Shown here: one piece after another, positions 26,824-36,264 of the stretch
Layout of the letters: every line of letters begins with the position of its first letter
Position numbering within the stretch: the stretch's first letter is position 1
Source of the DNA: Kumtagia sp963820075
GTDB taxonomy: Bacteria; Pseudomonadota; Alphaproteobacteria; Rhizobiales; Rhizobiaceae
NCBI GenBank assembly: GCA_963820075.1
Contig: CAWFYS010000012.1
Coordinates: 481,045-545,044 of the forward strand
DNA length: 64,000 nucleotides
Reading direction: 5' to 3'
Translations under genes and position numbers: made by a program
Notes under the pieces: model-generated
The model's database searches: none
What the model saw: only the letters and a program-made list of their open reading frames with translations
Told to the model about the DNA's origin: nothing

Positions 26824-29800
26824 ATGAAGGGCGATTTCTCCTGGTTCGACTACCGGCCACTCGACAATTTCACCGGAGTCCTCGAACAGTCCGGCCGCGT
26901 GCGGCTCGACCGCGACGGCCTTCACGCGGAGGAAATCGGCCGCAACCTGCGCAACCTGATGGGGCGGGACGCCTTCGGTCCGGGCCGCGTCGCCGTGCCC
27001 TCGGAAGCCTCCGCCAGCTTCCGCGTCACGGGCGCCTCCAGCGACGGCACCGGCATCAGCGTCACCTATAATCCGGGCCGGGCCTGGATCGATGGCATCG
27101 CGCTGCTGTCGGGCGAGGAGATCACCGCCGAAGCGACCTACCTGCCGCCACCCTTCCAGCCGCCGGTCGGACCGGACAGCATCGCCGCCGGGGTCCGCGA
27201 CGCCGTGGTGCTGGAAGTCTGGGAGGATTCGGTCAGCGCCTTTCAGGATCTCGGCCTGCTGGAACCGGCGCTTGGCGGTGTCGACACCACCGAACGGGTC
27301 AAGGTATGCCATCGCCTGCGCCTGCGCCGCCTGGCCGAGGACGAGGATTGCAGGACCATCGACCTGCGCGACGACCCCGCCGCCATCGGGCGCCTGACCG
27401 TCACCCCCTCCCCCGCCATAACCATCGCCGGCGATTGCCCGGTCGATGCCGGCGGAGGCTATACCGGCGACGGGCACCGGCTGTTCGCCATCGAGATCGC
27501 CGCCCCGCGAGGCGGCGGCCCGCGCTTCGTCTGGTCGCGCTACGGCGGCGGCCTCGTCGGGCGCGGCCGCTTCGATCCGGTCGCCGGCACGATCGCCGTC
27601 ACCCACAACCGCACGATGATCGACGCCGCCAATGTCAGCGGCATGATCCTCCAGGCGCTCGCGGCAGAGGGCGCGACCGGCTCCTGGGCCGTCGTCTTCG
27701 AAGCGACCGTGTCGATGACGGACGGCCAGCTCGCCGTCACCGATGCCATCGGCGCCTGGCCCGCGGGACCGGGCGAACACGCCTTCTTCCGGCTCTGGGA
27801 CGGCGTGGGCGATATTTCCGACTTCACCGGCCCGACCGACCTGGCCGACGGCATCCGGCTGGATTTCGACCCGCCGAACGGTGAAAACTACCGCGCCGGC
27901 GACCGCTGGTTCTTCCAGGCGCGGGCGGCGGGAACCGATTTCGACCCCTCGACCTGGCCGAACGACGCCCTGCCCAGCGCCATCCACTACCACCGCGCAC
28001 CGCTGGCCATCCTGACCTGGACCGGCGCGCCGCCGGTCGCGCTGACCCCGGACGACATCGGCGACTGCCGCGACAGTTTCCCGCCGCTAACCGATCCCTG
28101 CCCCTGCTGCACCATCACCGTCGGCGACGGGCGCACCACCCATGGCGACGAGGACAGCATCGAAGCGGCCATAGCGCGCCTGCCGCATTCCGGCGGCAAG
28201 ATCTGCCTGCTGCCCGGCCTGCACCAGGCCAACGCCGTCATCAGCGAACGCTCCAACATCCGCATTACGGGCTGCGGCAAGCACAGCCGCGTCATCCCGC
28301 GCCCCGGCCGGCGCGACGCGCCGATCTTCCACATCATCGACAGCGAAGGCATCGAGCTTGCGGACATGGAGATGATCTCGCTCGGCGGTGTCGCGGTTCT
28401 GGGGGAATCGACGGAAGACGAAAGCCTTCGCCAGATTCTCGTCGAGGGCAACCGCATCGTCGCCGGTGCGCGCGCCATCCAGATCGAGGGCGGCAGCGAA
28501 ATCGTCATCGCCCGCAACCGCATCCGCATGCTCGACAAGCGCGATGCCGGCGTGGCGGTCTACCTCGCGTCCGAAGACAGCCGGATCGAGGACAACGACA
28601 TCGGCGTCGTGCCCGCCCAGGCCACGCCGAGGCCGCCCGACGACCCGAACAATCCCGAAGAGCCGGACGACCCCAACGATCCCTGCGCGGATGAAGACGT
28701 CATCTACGGCAATATCGGCTTTCTGGTTCAGTTCATCGGATTCATCTTCGGCTTCACGCTGACCTCCATCGTCCCGCCGCCCTACCGGGCGCTGGGCGGC
28801 ATCCAGATCGGCGCGGGCGCCGAACGGATCGGCGTGCTCGACAACCGCATTCTGGGCGGCGCGGGCAACGGCATCACGCTGGGCGGATCGCATATCGCGC
28901 CCACGGGCGAGGAACCCGACGGCCCGGTGTCGCAAAGCCAGAGCTTCAGCCGCACCGTGCTGGCGCATCGCGGCACGATCGAAGACCCCGACGGCAACCC
29001 GGCACCGGGCATCACCCTGCGGATGACCAGCCCCTCCGGCACGGTTCGCACCTTCACCAGCGATTCCGGCGGAACATTCGAAACGCAGGGCACTGCCGAA
29101 CAGGGCGTGCATGTGTTCGAACCGGTCTCGACCGGCATCGGCATCGAGGAACTCCAGGTCGTCCAGATCATCAACCTCGGCGCCGGCTCCATCGCCATCC
29201 TGCGGATCAGGCTGAACCGGCAAAGCGACGGCGCCGATCCCCGGCTGGGCTTCGTCTACGCGGTCCGCATCGAGGATAACGAGATCACCGCCATGGGCCT
29301 GAACGGCATCGGCATCCCGCCGGCGCTCGCCGTCCTCGGCGACACTACGCCCCCGCCGGGCCCCGCCCGGGGCGGCCCGGGCACGCCCGGCCAAGGCCGG
29401 GCCAGCGGTTCGGACGACCGGTTCCTGCGCGCCCGGGCGGCAGCGGTCAATCCGCTCCTCGAAGTGCTCGGCAATCCGGTGATCGACCTCACGATCTTCA
29501 ACAACCGCATCTACGGAAATCTGCGCGCTCCGTTCACCACGGCGATGCGCGACGCCGCGCGGCTGACCGGTTTCGGCGGCATCTCGCTCGGCCTTTGCGA
29601 AACCGTGTCGATCATCGCCAACCGGATCGAAGACAACGGCCTCGGCCATATCGACCCGGCCTGCGGCATCTTCGTCCTGTTCGGCGAGCAGGTGGAGATC
29701 ACCGGCAATCTGATCCGCGACAACGGCCCCTTCGTGGCATCCGAGGCGGCCGTCGTGCCCGGCCAGCGCGGCGGGATCGCCGGCATCTTCCTGTCCATCG

Positions 29801-31257
29801 GCATCGACGATTTCGCCGCCGCCGACAATCGCGGCTCGCTCGCCGTCAAACCGGCGCTGCGGATTCATGACAACGTCATCCAGCAGCCAATGGGACGGAC
29901 GCTGACGATCCTCGCCGCCGGGCCGGTCTCCATCGTGGCCAACCACCTCGCCGCCGAACGCACCGGCCCCGATGCACTGGACCTGCTGGCCGGAGCCGTC
30001 CTGCTGATGAGCCTCAGCGGCGCCGGGCGCCTGCCGTCGGGCGGCTGCCTGATCAATTCCAACCAGATCGCGCTCGGCCCCGAAAGCGGCGCCTTCATCG
30101 CCGTGGCGCTCGCGGCGGGCGAAGATCTCGGCCTTGACGCCAACCAGATCGACGCCTTCCAGAGCGGCAGGCTGATCGGCCAGCGGATTCTGATGCTGAA
30201 CACGCTGATCTTCGCCCAGACGATCAGGGCGACCGGCAACCGCTTCCGGGAACCGTTCTTCTCCGCCGAACTGGCGCTGCAGGCCTCGCTCCTGTCGATC
30301 AGCACGCGGATGAACACCGCGACTTCCAACCAGGGAGACCACTGCACTTTCGTCTTCGATCAGGGCAGCCCGACCCATCTGATCGACGCGGGCAACCTCG
30401 AATACGACAACGCCTTCTGCCCGCTGCTCGGCAATGCCGCCGCCGGGGCGGCGCTGAACCCGACAGTCGGCACCAACGGGCTGGACAATATCGACTTCAT
30501 CTCCAACCTTCAGCCGCCGACCGGCGACGCGCTGGTCTATGCCTCGGCGCTGAACCCCAGCCTCGTGGCGCTGAACGAATACCAGACCGGGCGCATCGCC
30601 GCCGCCGCCGAACACAAGGCGGCCAACGCGGCCCTTCTTGGCAACGAGATCGCCCGGCTGGAAGCCCGCGCCACCGTCCGCGACGACATTCTGGAGGCCA
30701 GCCGCGCCCGCTTGCGGACCATGTCCAGCGATGTCGAGCGCATCCGCGCCGCCGAAACCATCGTCGCCACCAGGCCGGTGCCGGTGAAACAGGACGAGGG
30801 CTTCGTTCTGCAAGGCCGCGTGACGGATGCGCGCGGCTCCGGCCTGGCGCTGGCACGGGTCCAGCTCGGCGACGCCCGCGGCAAGGTGCTGGACGCCGTC
30901 CGGCCCGTCGAAACCAGCGCCAAGGGCAGCTACGTTCTCAGGATCACCAAGGACGAATTCGCCGAACTGGAGCCAGCCCTGAAGCGCGGCGCCACCATGA
31001 CCGCGACGCTGGAAGGCAGGGACATCCCGCCGGTGACCAGCGCCGTCTTCAGGATCGACAAGCAGGCGGTGCTGGTGCCCGACATCCGCTTCCCGTTCGC
31101 CGGCACCACGCGCCCGATCGGTTCGCCGCAGCCCCGGCCCCCGACGGTCACGCCGCTCAGCCGTCCCGTGCTGACGCCGGCGATGTGGCCGCGCGCCACA
31201 TCCGGACGGATCGCGCCACTGGTCCGAGGCGGCCGAACCCCGCGCAAGGGCGACTGA
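26824..31257 (+). CDS. Giant DUF6519 beta-helix eCIS protein
   Basis: A 1477-residue protein. The N-terminus (MKGDFSWFDYRPLDNFTGVL, QSGRVRLDRDGLHAEEIGR) is the DUF6519 domain seen in phage-tail-like clusters. From about residue 435 there are repeated right-handed beta-helix turns (ITGCGKHSRVI, IVIARNRIRMLDK, ILVEGNRIVAG). At about residue 628-650 there is an unexpected hydrophobic run (IGFLVQFIGFIFGFTLTSIV). Two carboxypeptidase-regulatory-like beta domains follow, one near residue 715 (DPDGNPAPGITLRM) and one near 1325 (GRVTDARGSGLALARVQL). It is a candidate fibre, baseplate adhesin or surface-processing component. GGAGG precedes the start. Confidence 0.8.
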   Translation: MKGDFSWFDYRPLDNFTGVLEQSGRVRLDRDGLHAEEIGRNLRNLMGRDAFGPGRVAVPSEASASFRVTGASSDGTGISVTYNPGRAWIDGIALLSGEEITAEATYLPPPFQPPVGPDSIAAGVRDAVVLEVWEDSVSAFQDLGLLEPALGGVDTTERVKVCHRLRLRRLAEDEDCRTIDLRDDPAAIGRLTVTPSPAITIAGDCPVDAGGGYTGDGHRLFAIEIAAPRGGGPRFVWSRYGGGLVGRGRFDPVAGTIAVTHNRTMIDAANVSGMILQALAAEGATGSWAVVFEATVSMTDGQLAVTDAIGAWPAGPGEHAFFRLWDGVGDISDFTGPTDLADGIRLDFDPPNGENYRAGDRWFFQARAAGTDFDPSTWPNDALPSAIHYHRAPLAILTWTGAPPVALTPDDIGDCRDSFPPLTDPCPCCTITVGDGRTTHGDEDSIEAAIARLPHSGGKICLLPGLHQANAVISERSNIRITGCGKHSRVIPRPGRRDAPIFHIIDSEGIELADMEMISLGGVAVLGESTEDESLRQILVEGNRIVAGARAIQIEGGSEIVIARNRIRMLDKRDAGVAVYLASEDSRIEDNDIGVVPAQATPRPPDDPNNPEEPDDPNDPCADEDVIYGNIGFLVQFIGFIFGFTLTSIVPPPYRALGGIQIGAGAERIGVLDNRILGGAGNGITLGGSHIAPTGEEPDGPVSQSQSFSRTVLAHRGTIEDPDGNPAPGITLRMTSPSGTVRTFTSDSGGTFETQGTAEQGVHVFEPVSTGIGIEELQVVQIINLGAGSIAILRIRLNRQSDGADPRLGFVYAVRIEDNEITAMGLNGIGIPPALAVLGDTTPPPGPARGGPGTPGQGRASGSDDRFLRARAAAVNPLLEVLGNPVIDLTIFNNRIYGNLRAPFTTAMRDAARLTGFGGISLGLCETVSIIANRIEDNGLGHIDPACGIFVLFGEQVEITGNLIRDNGPFVASEAAVVPGQRGGIAGIFLSIGIDDFAAADNRGSLAVKPALRIHDNVIQQPMGRTLTILAAGPVSIVANHLAAERTGPDALDLLAGAVLLMSLSGAGRLPSGGCLINSNQIALGPESGAFIAVALAAGEDLGLDANQIDAFQSGRLIGQRILMLNTLIFAQTIRATGNRFREPFFSAELALQASLLSISTRMNTATSNQGDHCTFVFDQGSPTHLIDAGNLEYDNAFCPLLGNAAAGAALNPTVGTNGLDNIDFISNLQPPTGDALVYASALNPSLVALNEYQTGRIAAAAEHKAANAALLGNEIARLEARATVRDDILEASRARLRTMSSDVERIRAAETIVATRPVPVKQDEGFVLQGRVTDARGSGLALARVQLGDARGKVLDAVRPVETSAKGSYVLRITKDEFAELEPALKRGATMTATLEGRDIPPVTSAVFRIDKQAVLVPDIRFPFAGTTRPIGSPQPRPPTVTPLSRPVLTPAMWPRATSGRIAPLVRGGRTPRKGD

Positions 31258-33157
31258 TGCTGACGCCGCTGCACGGACCGGCGGCGCGCCGCCGCGCCAA
31301 GGCTCCGCCGGGCCCTGTCAAAGGGGCCGCCCGGCAGGCGCCCGCGGCGACAGCGCATTGCGCCTGCGGCGGCGGTTGCCCGGACTGCAAGGCACAAGAC
31401 GCCCAGCTTGAACGGCAGGCCGACGCCATGGCCGACCGTATGACGGAAACCACCGGCCCGCCGACCGGCATCGGCCCGCCGCCGCCCGTGCCGCCCGAGG
31501 ATTTCCACGCGAAACTGTCGGACGAACTCGACCGGCGGCGTACCGCTCGACGCCGGCCTGCGCGACGACTTCGAACCGGCCCTCGGACGCAAGCTTGACA
31601 GGCTCGGCATCCACGACAACCCCGCCGCCCATGCCCTTGCCCGCGACATGAAGGCCCGCGCCTTCGCCCTCGGCCCGCATCTCTTCTTCGGCGCCAACCA
31701 ATACAATGCGGCAACCGGCGAGGGCCGCCGCCTGATCGCCCACGAAGTCGCCCATGCCGCCCAACCGGGCGCCGCGCTCACCATCCGCCGCGCACCCGAG
31801 GAATCGAGCACCCCCGCCGCCGAACCGGAAACCGAACCCGAGGCGGAAGCGGAACCCGCGACCGAGGCCAAGGCCGAATCCGATTCCCGAACCCGCTCCC
31901 GAACCGGCGGCGGAGCCGTTCGCCATTCCGCGCGCCGACCTGACGATGGTCATCATCGAAAACCTGACCGGCGCGCACACCAACACCTTCTATACCAACT
32001 TCAGCAACGGCGCCTTCACGCATCGCCGCCCCATCTATCCCGGGGACATCGTCCATATCGATGTTGAGCATAACCAGAACGACGTCATCGATGGCAGCGT
32101 ATCGGAAACCATCACGCCCGTGTCGGGGCCGCTCACCGCCCGCCTCGCCGACCCCACCCATCTCGAACGCACGGATGCGGGCACCGCGGGCCCGGACGCC
32201 TCCTTCCGCGTCCTTGCCGAACCCGGCACCGAAATCGAAACCCGCATCTTTCTGACCTCTCCCAATGTCGAGGGCGAGATCGAGGTGGTGCTGAAGATCG
32301 GTGTTCTGCCGCTCGACATCGACCCGGTCCTCGACGTCCGCAAACGCAGCCGCGCCGAGATGGGCAAGCTGCGGCGCAAGCAGCGATCCGACCGCGGGAA
32401 ATTGCGCGCGGAAAAACGCGCCGGCGACCCGGACCGCGACTTCAAGGAGGAAAAGAAGGACCTCCGCGCCGCACAGAAAGCCGAACGCAAGGCCCTCAAG
32501 GCCGAACGCAAGGCCGGCATCGCCACCGCGCGGCAGCAGCGCAAGGACGATATTGCCGCGTCCTACAAGGCGCACGGCAAATACGCCTGCACCGGCAACC
32601 AGCGGCAGACCGTCACCAGGTCCTTGCGCGAGGCGGTCTCGAAGATCGAAAGCGCGCTCGGCAACATCAAGCCCGGCCAGGCGGCGGACAAATACCGCGC
32701 CGACGCGCTCGCCCGCTGCTTCAACCTCGATGTCGCCAAGGCGAGCCCGGACGACGTGCGGCGGATCCAGCAAAAGGCCGTGGACGTGCTGAACATCGCC
32801 CGCTCCTCGATCTATGTCAGCAATCCGAACTTGTTCCGCTGCGGCGCCGAGCCGGCCAAATGCGACGCGGAAGCAGCCGCATTCGTCACCGACAATGTGC
32901 GCGGCAATCCGGTCACCGTGTGCCAGGTCTGGCTCGACGGCAACCTCGAATTCGAGGCTACCAAGAACGATCCGCAGGGCCACCGGGCCTATGCGCTGAT
33001 CCACGAATTCGTCCATCTGGCCGGCGTTACCGATCGCCAGCACGAGACCTATCTTCACAAGGCCGATTGGTCCACACTGACGCCGCAGCAGGCGGAAACC
33101 ATGGCCGATGCCTTCGCCGCCTTCTGCTGGATCATGGGTTCGCCGGGACTGGAATGA
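31257..33157 (+). CDS. DUF4157 (eCIS core) protein with C-terminal metalloprotease motif, two frameshifts
   Basis: Reconstructed from three frames. The first (from ATG 31257, overlapping the previous stop) has an N-terminal cysteine motif CACGGGCPDC. Near 31540 the coherent sequence moves one frame and gives the DUF4157 domain ending in LIAHEVAHAAQ, with the HEVAH zinc motif at 31741-31755. An acidic Pro/Glu linker follows, and near 31880 the frame moves again. The C-terminal part has a highly charged Lys/Arg/Glu coil (about 32340-32540) and ends with ALIHEFVHLAGVTDRQHE, a second HExxH motif at 33002-33016, resembling lysine-specific metalloendopeptidases. Likely an eCIS cargo or effector. 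Both shifts are +1, so base insertions are plausible. Confidence 0.75.
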
Positions 33158-34779
33158 CCATGTTCTCTCTGTCCAAACCAGGCAGGAACCGCCGCGCCGC
33201 CGGCCTCGCCGATCTCACGCCAAGGCCAAGCCGGCTGTCATCCCCCGGCCAGCCGCTGGCGGCCGTCCAGGCCAAATGCAGTTGCGGCGGCGGCTGCCCG
33301 GCCTGTGCCGCCAAGGGCGATTCCTTCGAACGCGAAGCGGACGACGCCGCCGATCAGGTCATGCGGAAGGCCGCCCCGCCGCCGCTCTCGGCGACGCAAG
33401 AGCAGCCCATGAAGGCCGAAAACCCCGATACCGGACCGGCCGATGCGCTGCCCGGCGGTCTTCGCCCGCCGCTGACGGGCGGCCGGCATTTGCCGCCCGA
33501 GCTTGACCGCTTCTTCTCGGCCGCCTTCGGCCATGACTTCCGCCATGTGCGGCTGCACGACACAGCCGAGGCCGCGCAATCGGCCCGCGACATCGGCGCG
33601 CGCGCCTATGCCTTCGGCCGCCACATCGCCTTCGCGAAGGGCGAATACGCCCCGCACAGCCACGCCGGCCGCCATCTTCTGGCGCACGAACTGGCCCATG
33701 TCGTCCAGCAGGGCGCCGCGCCCGCGACCGGGCGGGCCGGCCAAAGCGTCCGGGGCCGCCCCGCCCACACCATCCAGCAGGGCCGGTCCGGCCCGCTGGT
33801 GCAGCGCGCGCCGGACGACGCCGCCGCCGCGCAGCGTGCATCGGTCGATGCGGCGATCAAGACATTCGCCGACGGCGCCACGGCCGCGCAGGACGCCAGC
33901 ATTGCGCTGGACAAGGCCACGTTCGACACCAACCTCGACGCATGGCTGCGGACCGTTTTGGCTCGGGAGCAGACCATCGACACGGCCCTTGGCGGCGATG
34001 CGACGCTGAAATCCAACCTCCGCGCCGCCTATATCGCCGCGATCCGGGCGCTGGTGACCCGCATGGCGGCCGCCGGCACCAACACCGAGGCCGACCTCTA
34101 CCGCGTCAACAGCGGCCGAATCCCGATGTGGGCCTGGCCCGTACCGCATCATCTGGAGCCAGGCATCTCCACACCCGTCCCGGAAAACGTGACGGCCGAT
34201 GCCACGACCGGCGAAGCCGGCTTCACGGTGAACGGCGTGGCGATCCGGATCCTGCCCGACGTGACCGATCCCGCGCTGAAAACCGGCGCGGAAACGACCA
34301 TCGTCGTGAAGGGTAAGACCCCCTACGCCAAGACGCTGACAGTGGGGGGCGAAACGAAGGTTTCCTCGTTGAAGAAAACCCCGCCGCCGGTCGCGACGAT
34401 CCGCACGACTTACGGACCGGGCGCCGCCGCGGGCGACGGCTCGGCCTACGGCCGGGGCCGCACGGCGGAGGATCTGGCCGGCGCCGCGCGTTTGCCGCGC
34501 AGCGCAACGCTGGGCTTTCACGAAGGCGAACATGCACGCGCCTTCCTCGAATTCATCGCCGCCCACCCGCCGCCGAAATTCACCGGCAAGGCAGGCATGA
34601 CCATGGTTCAGCTCGACGCGGCGAAGGCCGCCTATGGCGCGGCCCTCATCGCCTATCAGAACGACATCCTCGCCTATTCGGCCAAGGTGGTCGATTGCGT
34701 CGGCACGGTGACGATCGACGTCGACCGGGCCAGCAAGGCCGAACCCGGCACAAAGCCCGCCCTCATCTGCACGCCGTAA
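33154..34779 (+). CDS. Second DUF4157 (eCIS core) protein with second HExxH motif
   Basis: A 541-residue protein, start overlapping the preceding stop (ATGA). Residues 42-51 are CSCGGGCPAC, the same motif as in the neighbour. The DUF4157 domain (about residues 110-187) reads LPPELDRFFSAAFGHDFRHVRLHD and ends LLAHELAHVVQQ, with HELAH at 178-182. A disordered linker leads to a helical middle and a C-terminal domain with LGFHEGEHARAFLEFI, a second possible zinc site HEGEH at 456-460. DUF4157 proteins are associated with eCIS and are thought to be cargo or cargo-adaptor proteins; a protease toxin is an inference. This frame is intact. Confidence 0.85.
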   Translation: MTMFSLSKPGRNRRAAGLADLTPRPSRLSSPGQPLAAVQAKCSCGGGCPACAAKGDSFEREADDAADQVMRKAAPPPLSATQEQPMKAENPDTGPADALPGGLRPPLTGGRHLPPELDRFFSAAFGHDFRHVRLHDTAEAAQSARDIGARAYAFGRHIAFAKGEYAPHSHAGRHLLAHELAHVVQQGAAPATGRAGQSVRGRPAHTIQQGRSGPLVQRAPDDAAAAQRASVDAAIKTFADGATAAQDASIALDKATFDTNLDAWLRTVLAREQTIDTALGGDATLKSNLRAAYIAAIRALVTRMAAAGTNTEADLYRVNSGRIPMWAWPVPHHLEPGISTPVPENVTADATTGEAGFTVNGVAIRILPDVTDPALKTGAETTIVVKGKTPYAKTLTVGGETKVSSLKKTPPPVATIRTTYGPGAAAGDGSAYGRGRTAEDLAGAARLPRSATLGFHEGEHARAFLEFIAAHPPPKFTGKAGMTMVQLDAAKAAYGAALIAYQNDILAYSAKVVDCVGTVTIDVDRASKAEPGTKPALICTP

Positions 34780-34787
34780 GGCGCGGC

Positions 34788-34858
34788 CCCGAAAAGTGAA
34801 CCCGGCTTTCGGCAAAAGCGATGCGGAGCCGGATTTAATCCTGCGCCAAAGCGGCTCG
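34788..34858. repeat. Rhizobial intergenic palindrome, copy 3, between convergent genes
   Basis: CCGAAAAGTGAACCCGGCTTTCGG core near 34788-34812 with a GCGATGCGGAGCCGGATT arm beyond it. It lies between the end of the eCIS operon and the end of the convergent regulator gene, where it may act as a bidirectional terminator. It belongs to the same family as the elements at 6413, 10295 and 53059. Confidence 0.55.
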
Positions 34859-34871
34859 ACCGCGCTGCCTT

Positions 34872-36264
34872 TCAGTCCTCGCCGCCGTTGCGCGACCAAT
34901 GCGGCCCGATCCGGTGCTTTTTCAGCAGGCGCCCCAGCGCGCGCCGCTCCTTGCCGGCGGCGGCGGCGGCGGCGGTGACATTGCCGCCGGCCTGCTGCAT
35001 CAGCCCTGTCAGATAGCGCCGCTCGAACGCCTTCAGCGCCCGCCCCTTCGCATCGGCATAGGTCTCGATCCCCGCGGGCGGCGCCTCGGCGGCCACCGTC
35101 CCGGGCGGCGCGATGTCGTGCAGCGTGATCCGCACGCCGCGCGCCGTCGCCACCGCGCGGTGGATCAGGTTCTCCAGCTGCCGGACGTTGCCCGGCAGGT
35201 CATGCGCCATCAGCCAGGCCAGCACCTCGTCCTCGACATAAAGCGTCCGCCGGCCATAGACGGCGCCGAACTTGTCCAGGAAATGCCGCACCAGATCGGC
35301 GATGTCCCCGCGCCGTTCCCGCAGAGGCGGCAGCGCAATATTGAGGACATTCAGCCGGAAATACAGGTCCGCGCGAAACGCCCCCTCGGCCACCAGGCCG
35401 GCCAGGGGCCGGTTGGAGGCAGCCAACACCTTCGCCGACACCGCCCGCGTCGCGCCCGCGCCGACCGGACGCATTTCGCCCTGCTGAAGGAACCGCAGCA
35501 ACGCCACCTGCGCCCGCTGCGGCAACGTGTCGATCTCGTCCAGAAACAACGTGCCGCCGTCCGCCTGGGCAACCAGCCCGGTCTGCGCGTTCGAGGCCCC
35601 GGTATAGGCGCCGGCGACATGGCCGAACAGTTCGTTCTCGACCAGATCAGGCGGCAGGCAGCCGCAATTCACCGCCACGAAGGCCTTCCTGCGCCGGTCG
35701 ATCCGGTGGATCAGCCGGGCGACAAGCTCCTTGCCGGTCCCGGTCTCGCCCTCGATGATGATCGGCGCCGGGCTGGCCGCGATGCGGATCGCGGTCTCCA
35801 GAATATCGCGAAAGGCCGGGTCGCGGCCGATGATGCCGGTCTCCGCCAGGGCGCCGTTCAGCTGCTGCTGGCACTGCCGCGCCTGGTCCACCCGGCTGGT
35901 GAACCGCTCGAGCCGCACTTCCAGTTCTTCCCGCGTCCAGGGCGCCTGCAGGAATTCGGTCGCGGCGCGCATCAGCGGCATCCCGCCGCTATGTCCCCTG
36001 TTGGTCAGGATGCAGACCCAGGGCCGGTCGCCGATCCGCTCGACGATCTCGACCTGTCGCGTCGCGTTCGGCGGGTCGGCGCCCAGCAGCACCACCTTGG
36101 CATAGTCGCGGCGCCGGCCTGCCTTGCGCAACCAGCGGCTGCCGCTCTCGACCCGATGGTCGTAGCCAAGACTTCTCGACGTCGCGCGCCAACAGCGACG
36201 CGGCGCCCAGACCGGCGAAGTTCAGGATATTCAGAACCGTATTGCCTTCAGGACGGCCGCTCAT
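34872..36264 (-). CDS. Sigma-54 enhancer-binding regulator, frameshifted near 36.17 kb
   Basis: An NtrC-family activator next to the eCIS operon. The N-terminal domain resembles a degenerate receiver (VpsR-like: RRDYAKVVLLGADPP, then ERIGDRPWVCILTNRG). The central AAA+ domain has Walker A GETGTGKE, the sigma-54 contact loop as GAYTGA, and Walker B GGTLFLDEID. The C-terminus is a Fis-type helix-turn-helix (QQAGGNVTAAAAAAGKERRALGRLLKKH). The true start is ATG 36264 (MSGRPEGNTVLNILNF); an extra T near 36170 separates it from the main frame, which resumes as LGYDHRVESGSRWLRK. I infer that it activates the promoter at 8240. Whether the frameshift is real decides if it works. Confidence 0.85.

Noticed and set aside
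8318..34779. Prophage or type VI secretion system
   Set aside because: No capsid, portal, terminase, lysis or integrase genes, and no TssJLM membrane complex or ClpV. The DUF4157, DUF4255 and AAA+ genes point to an eCIS.
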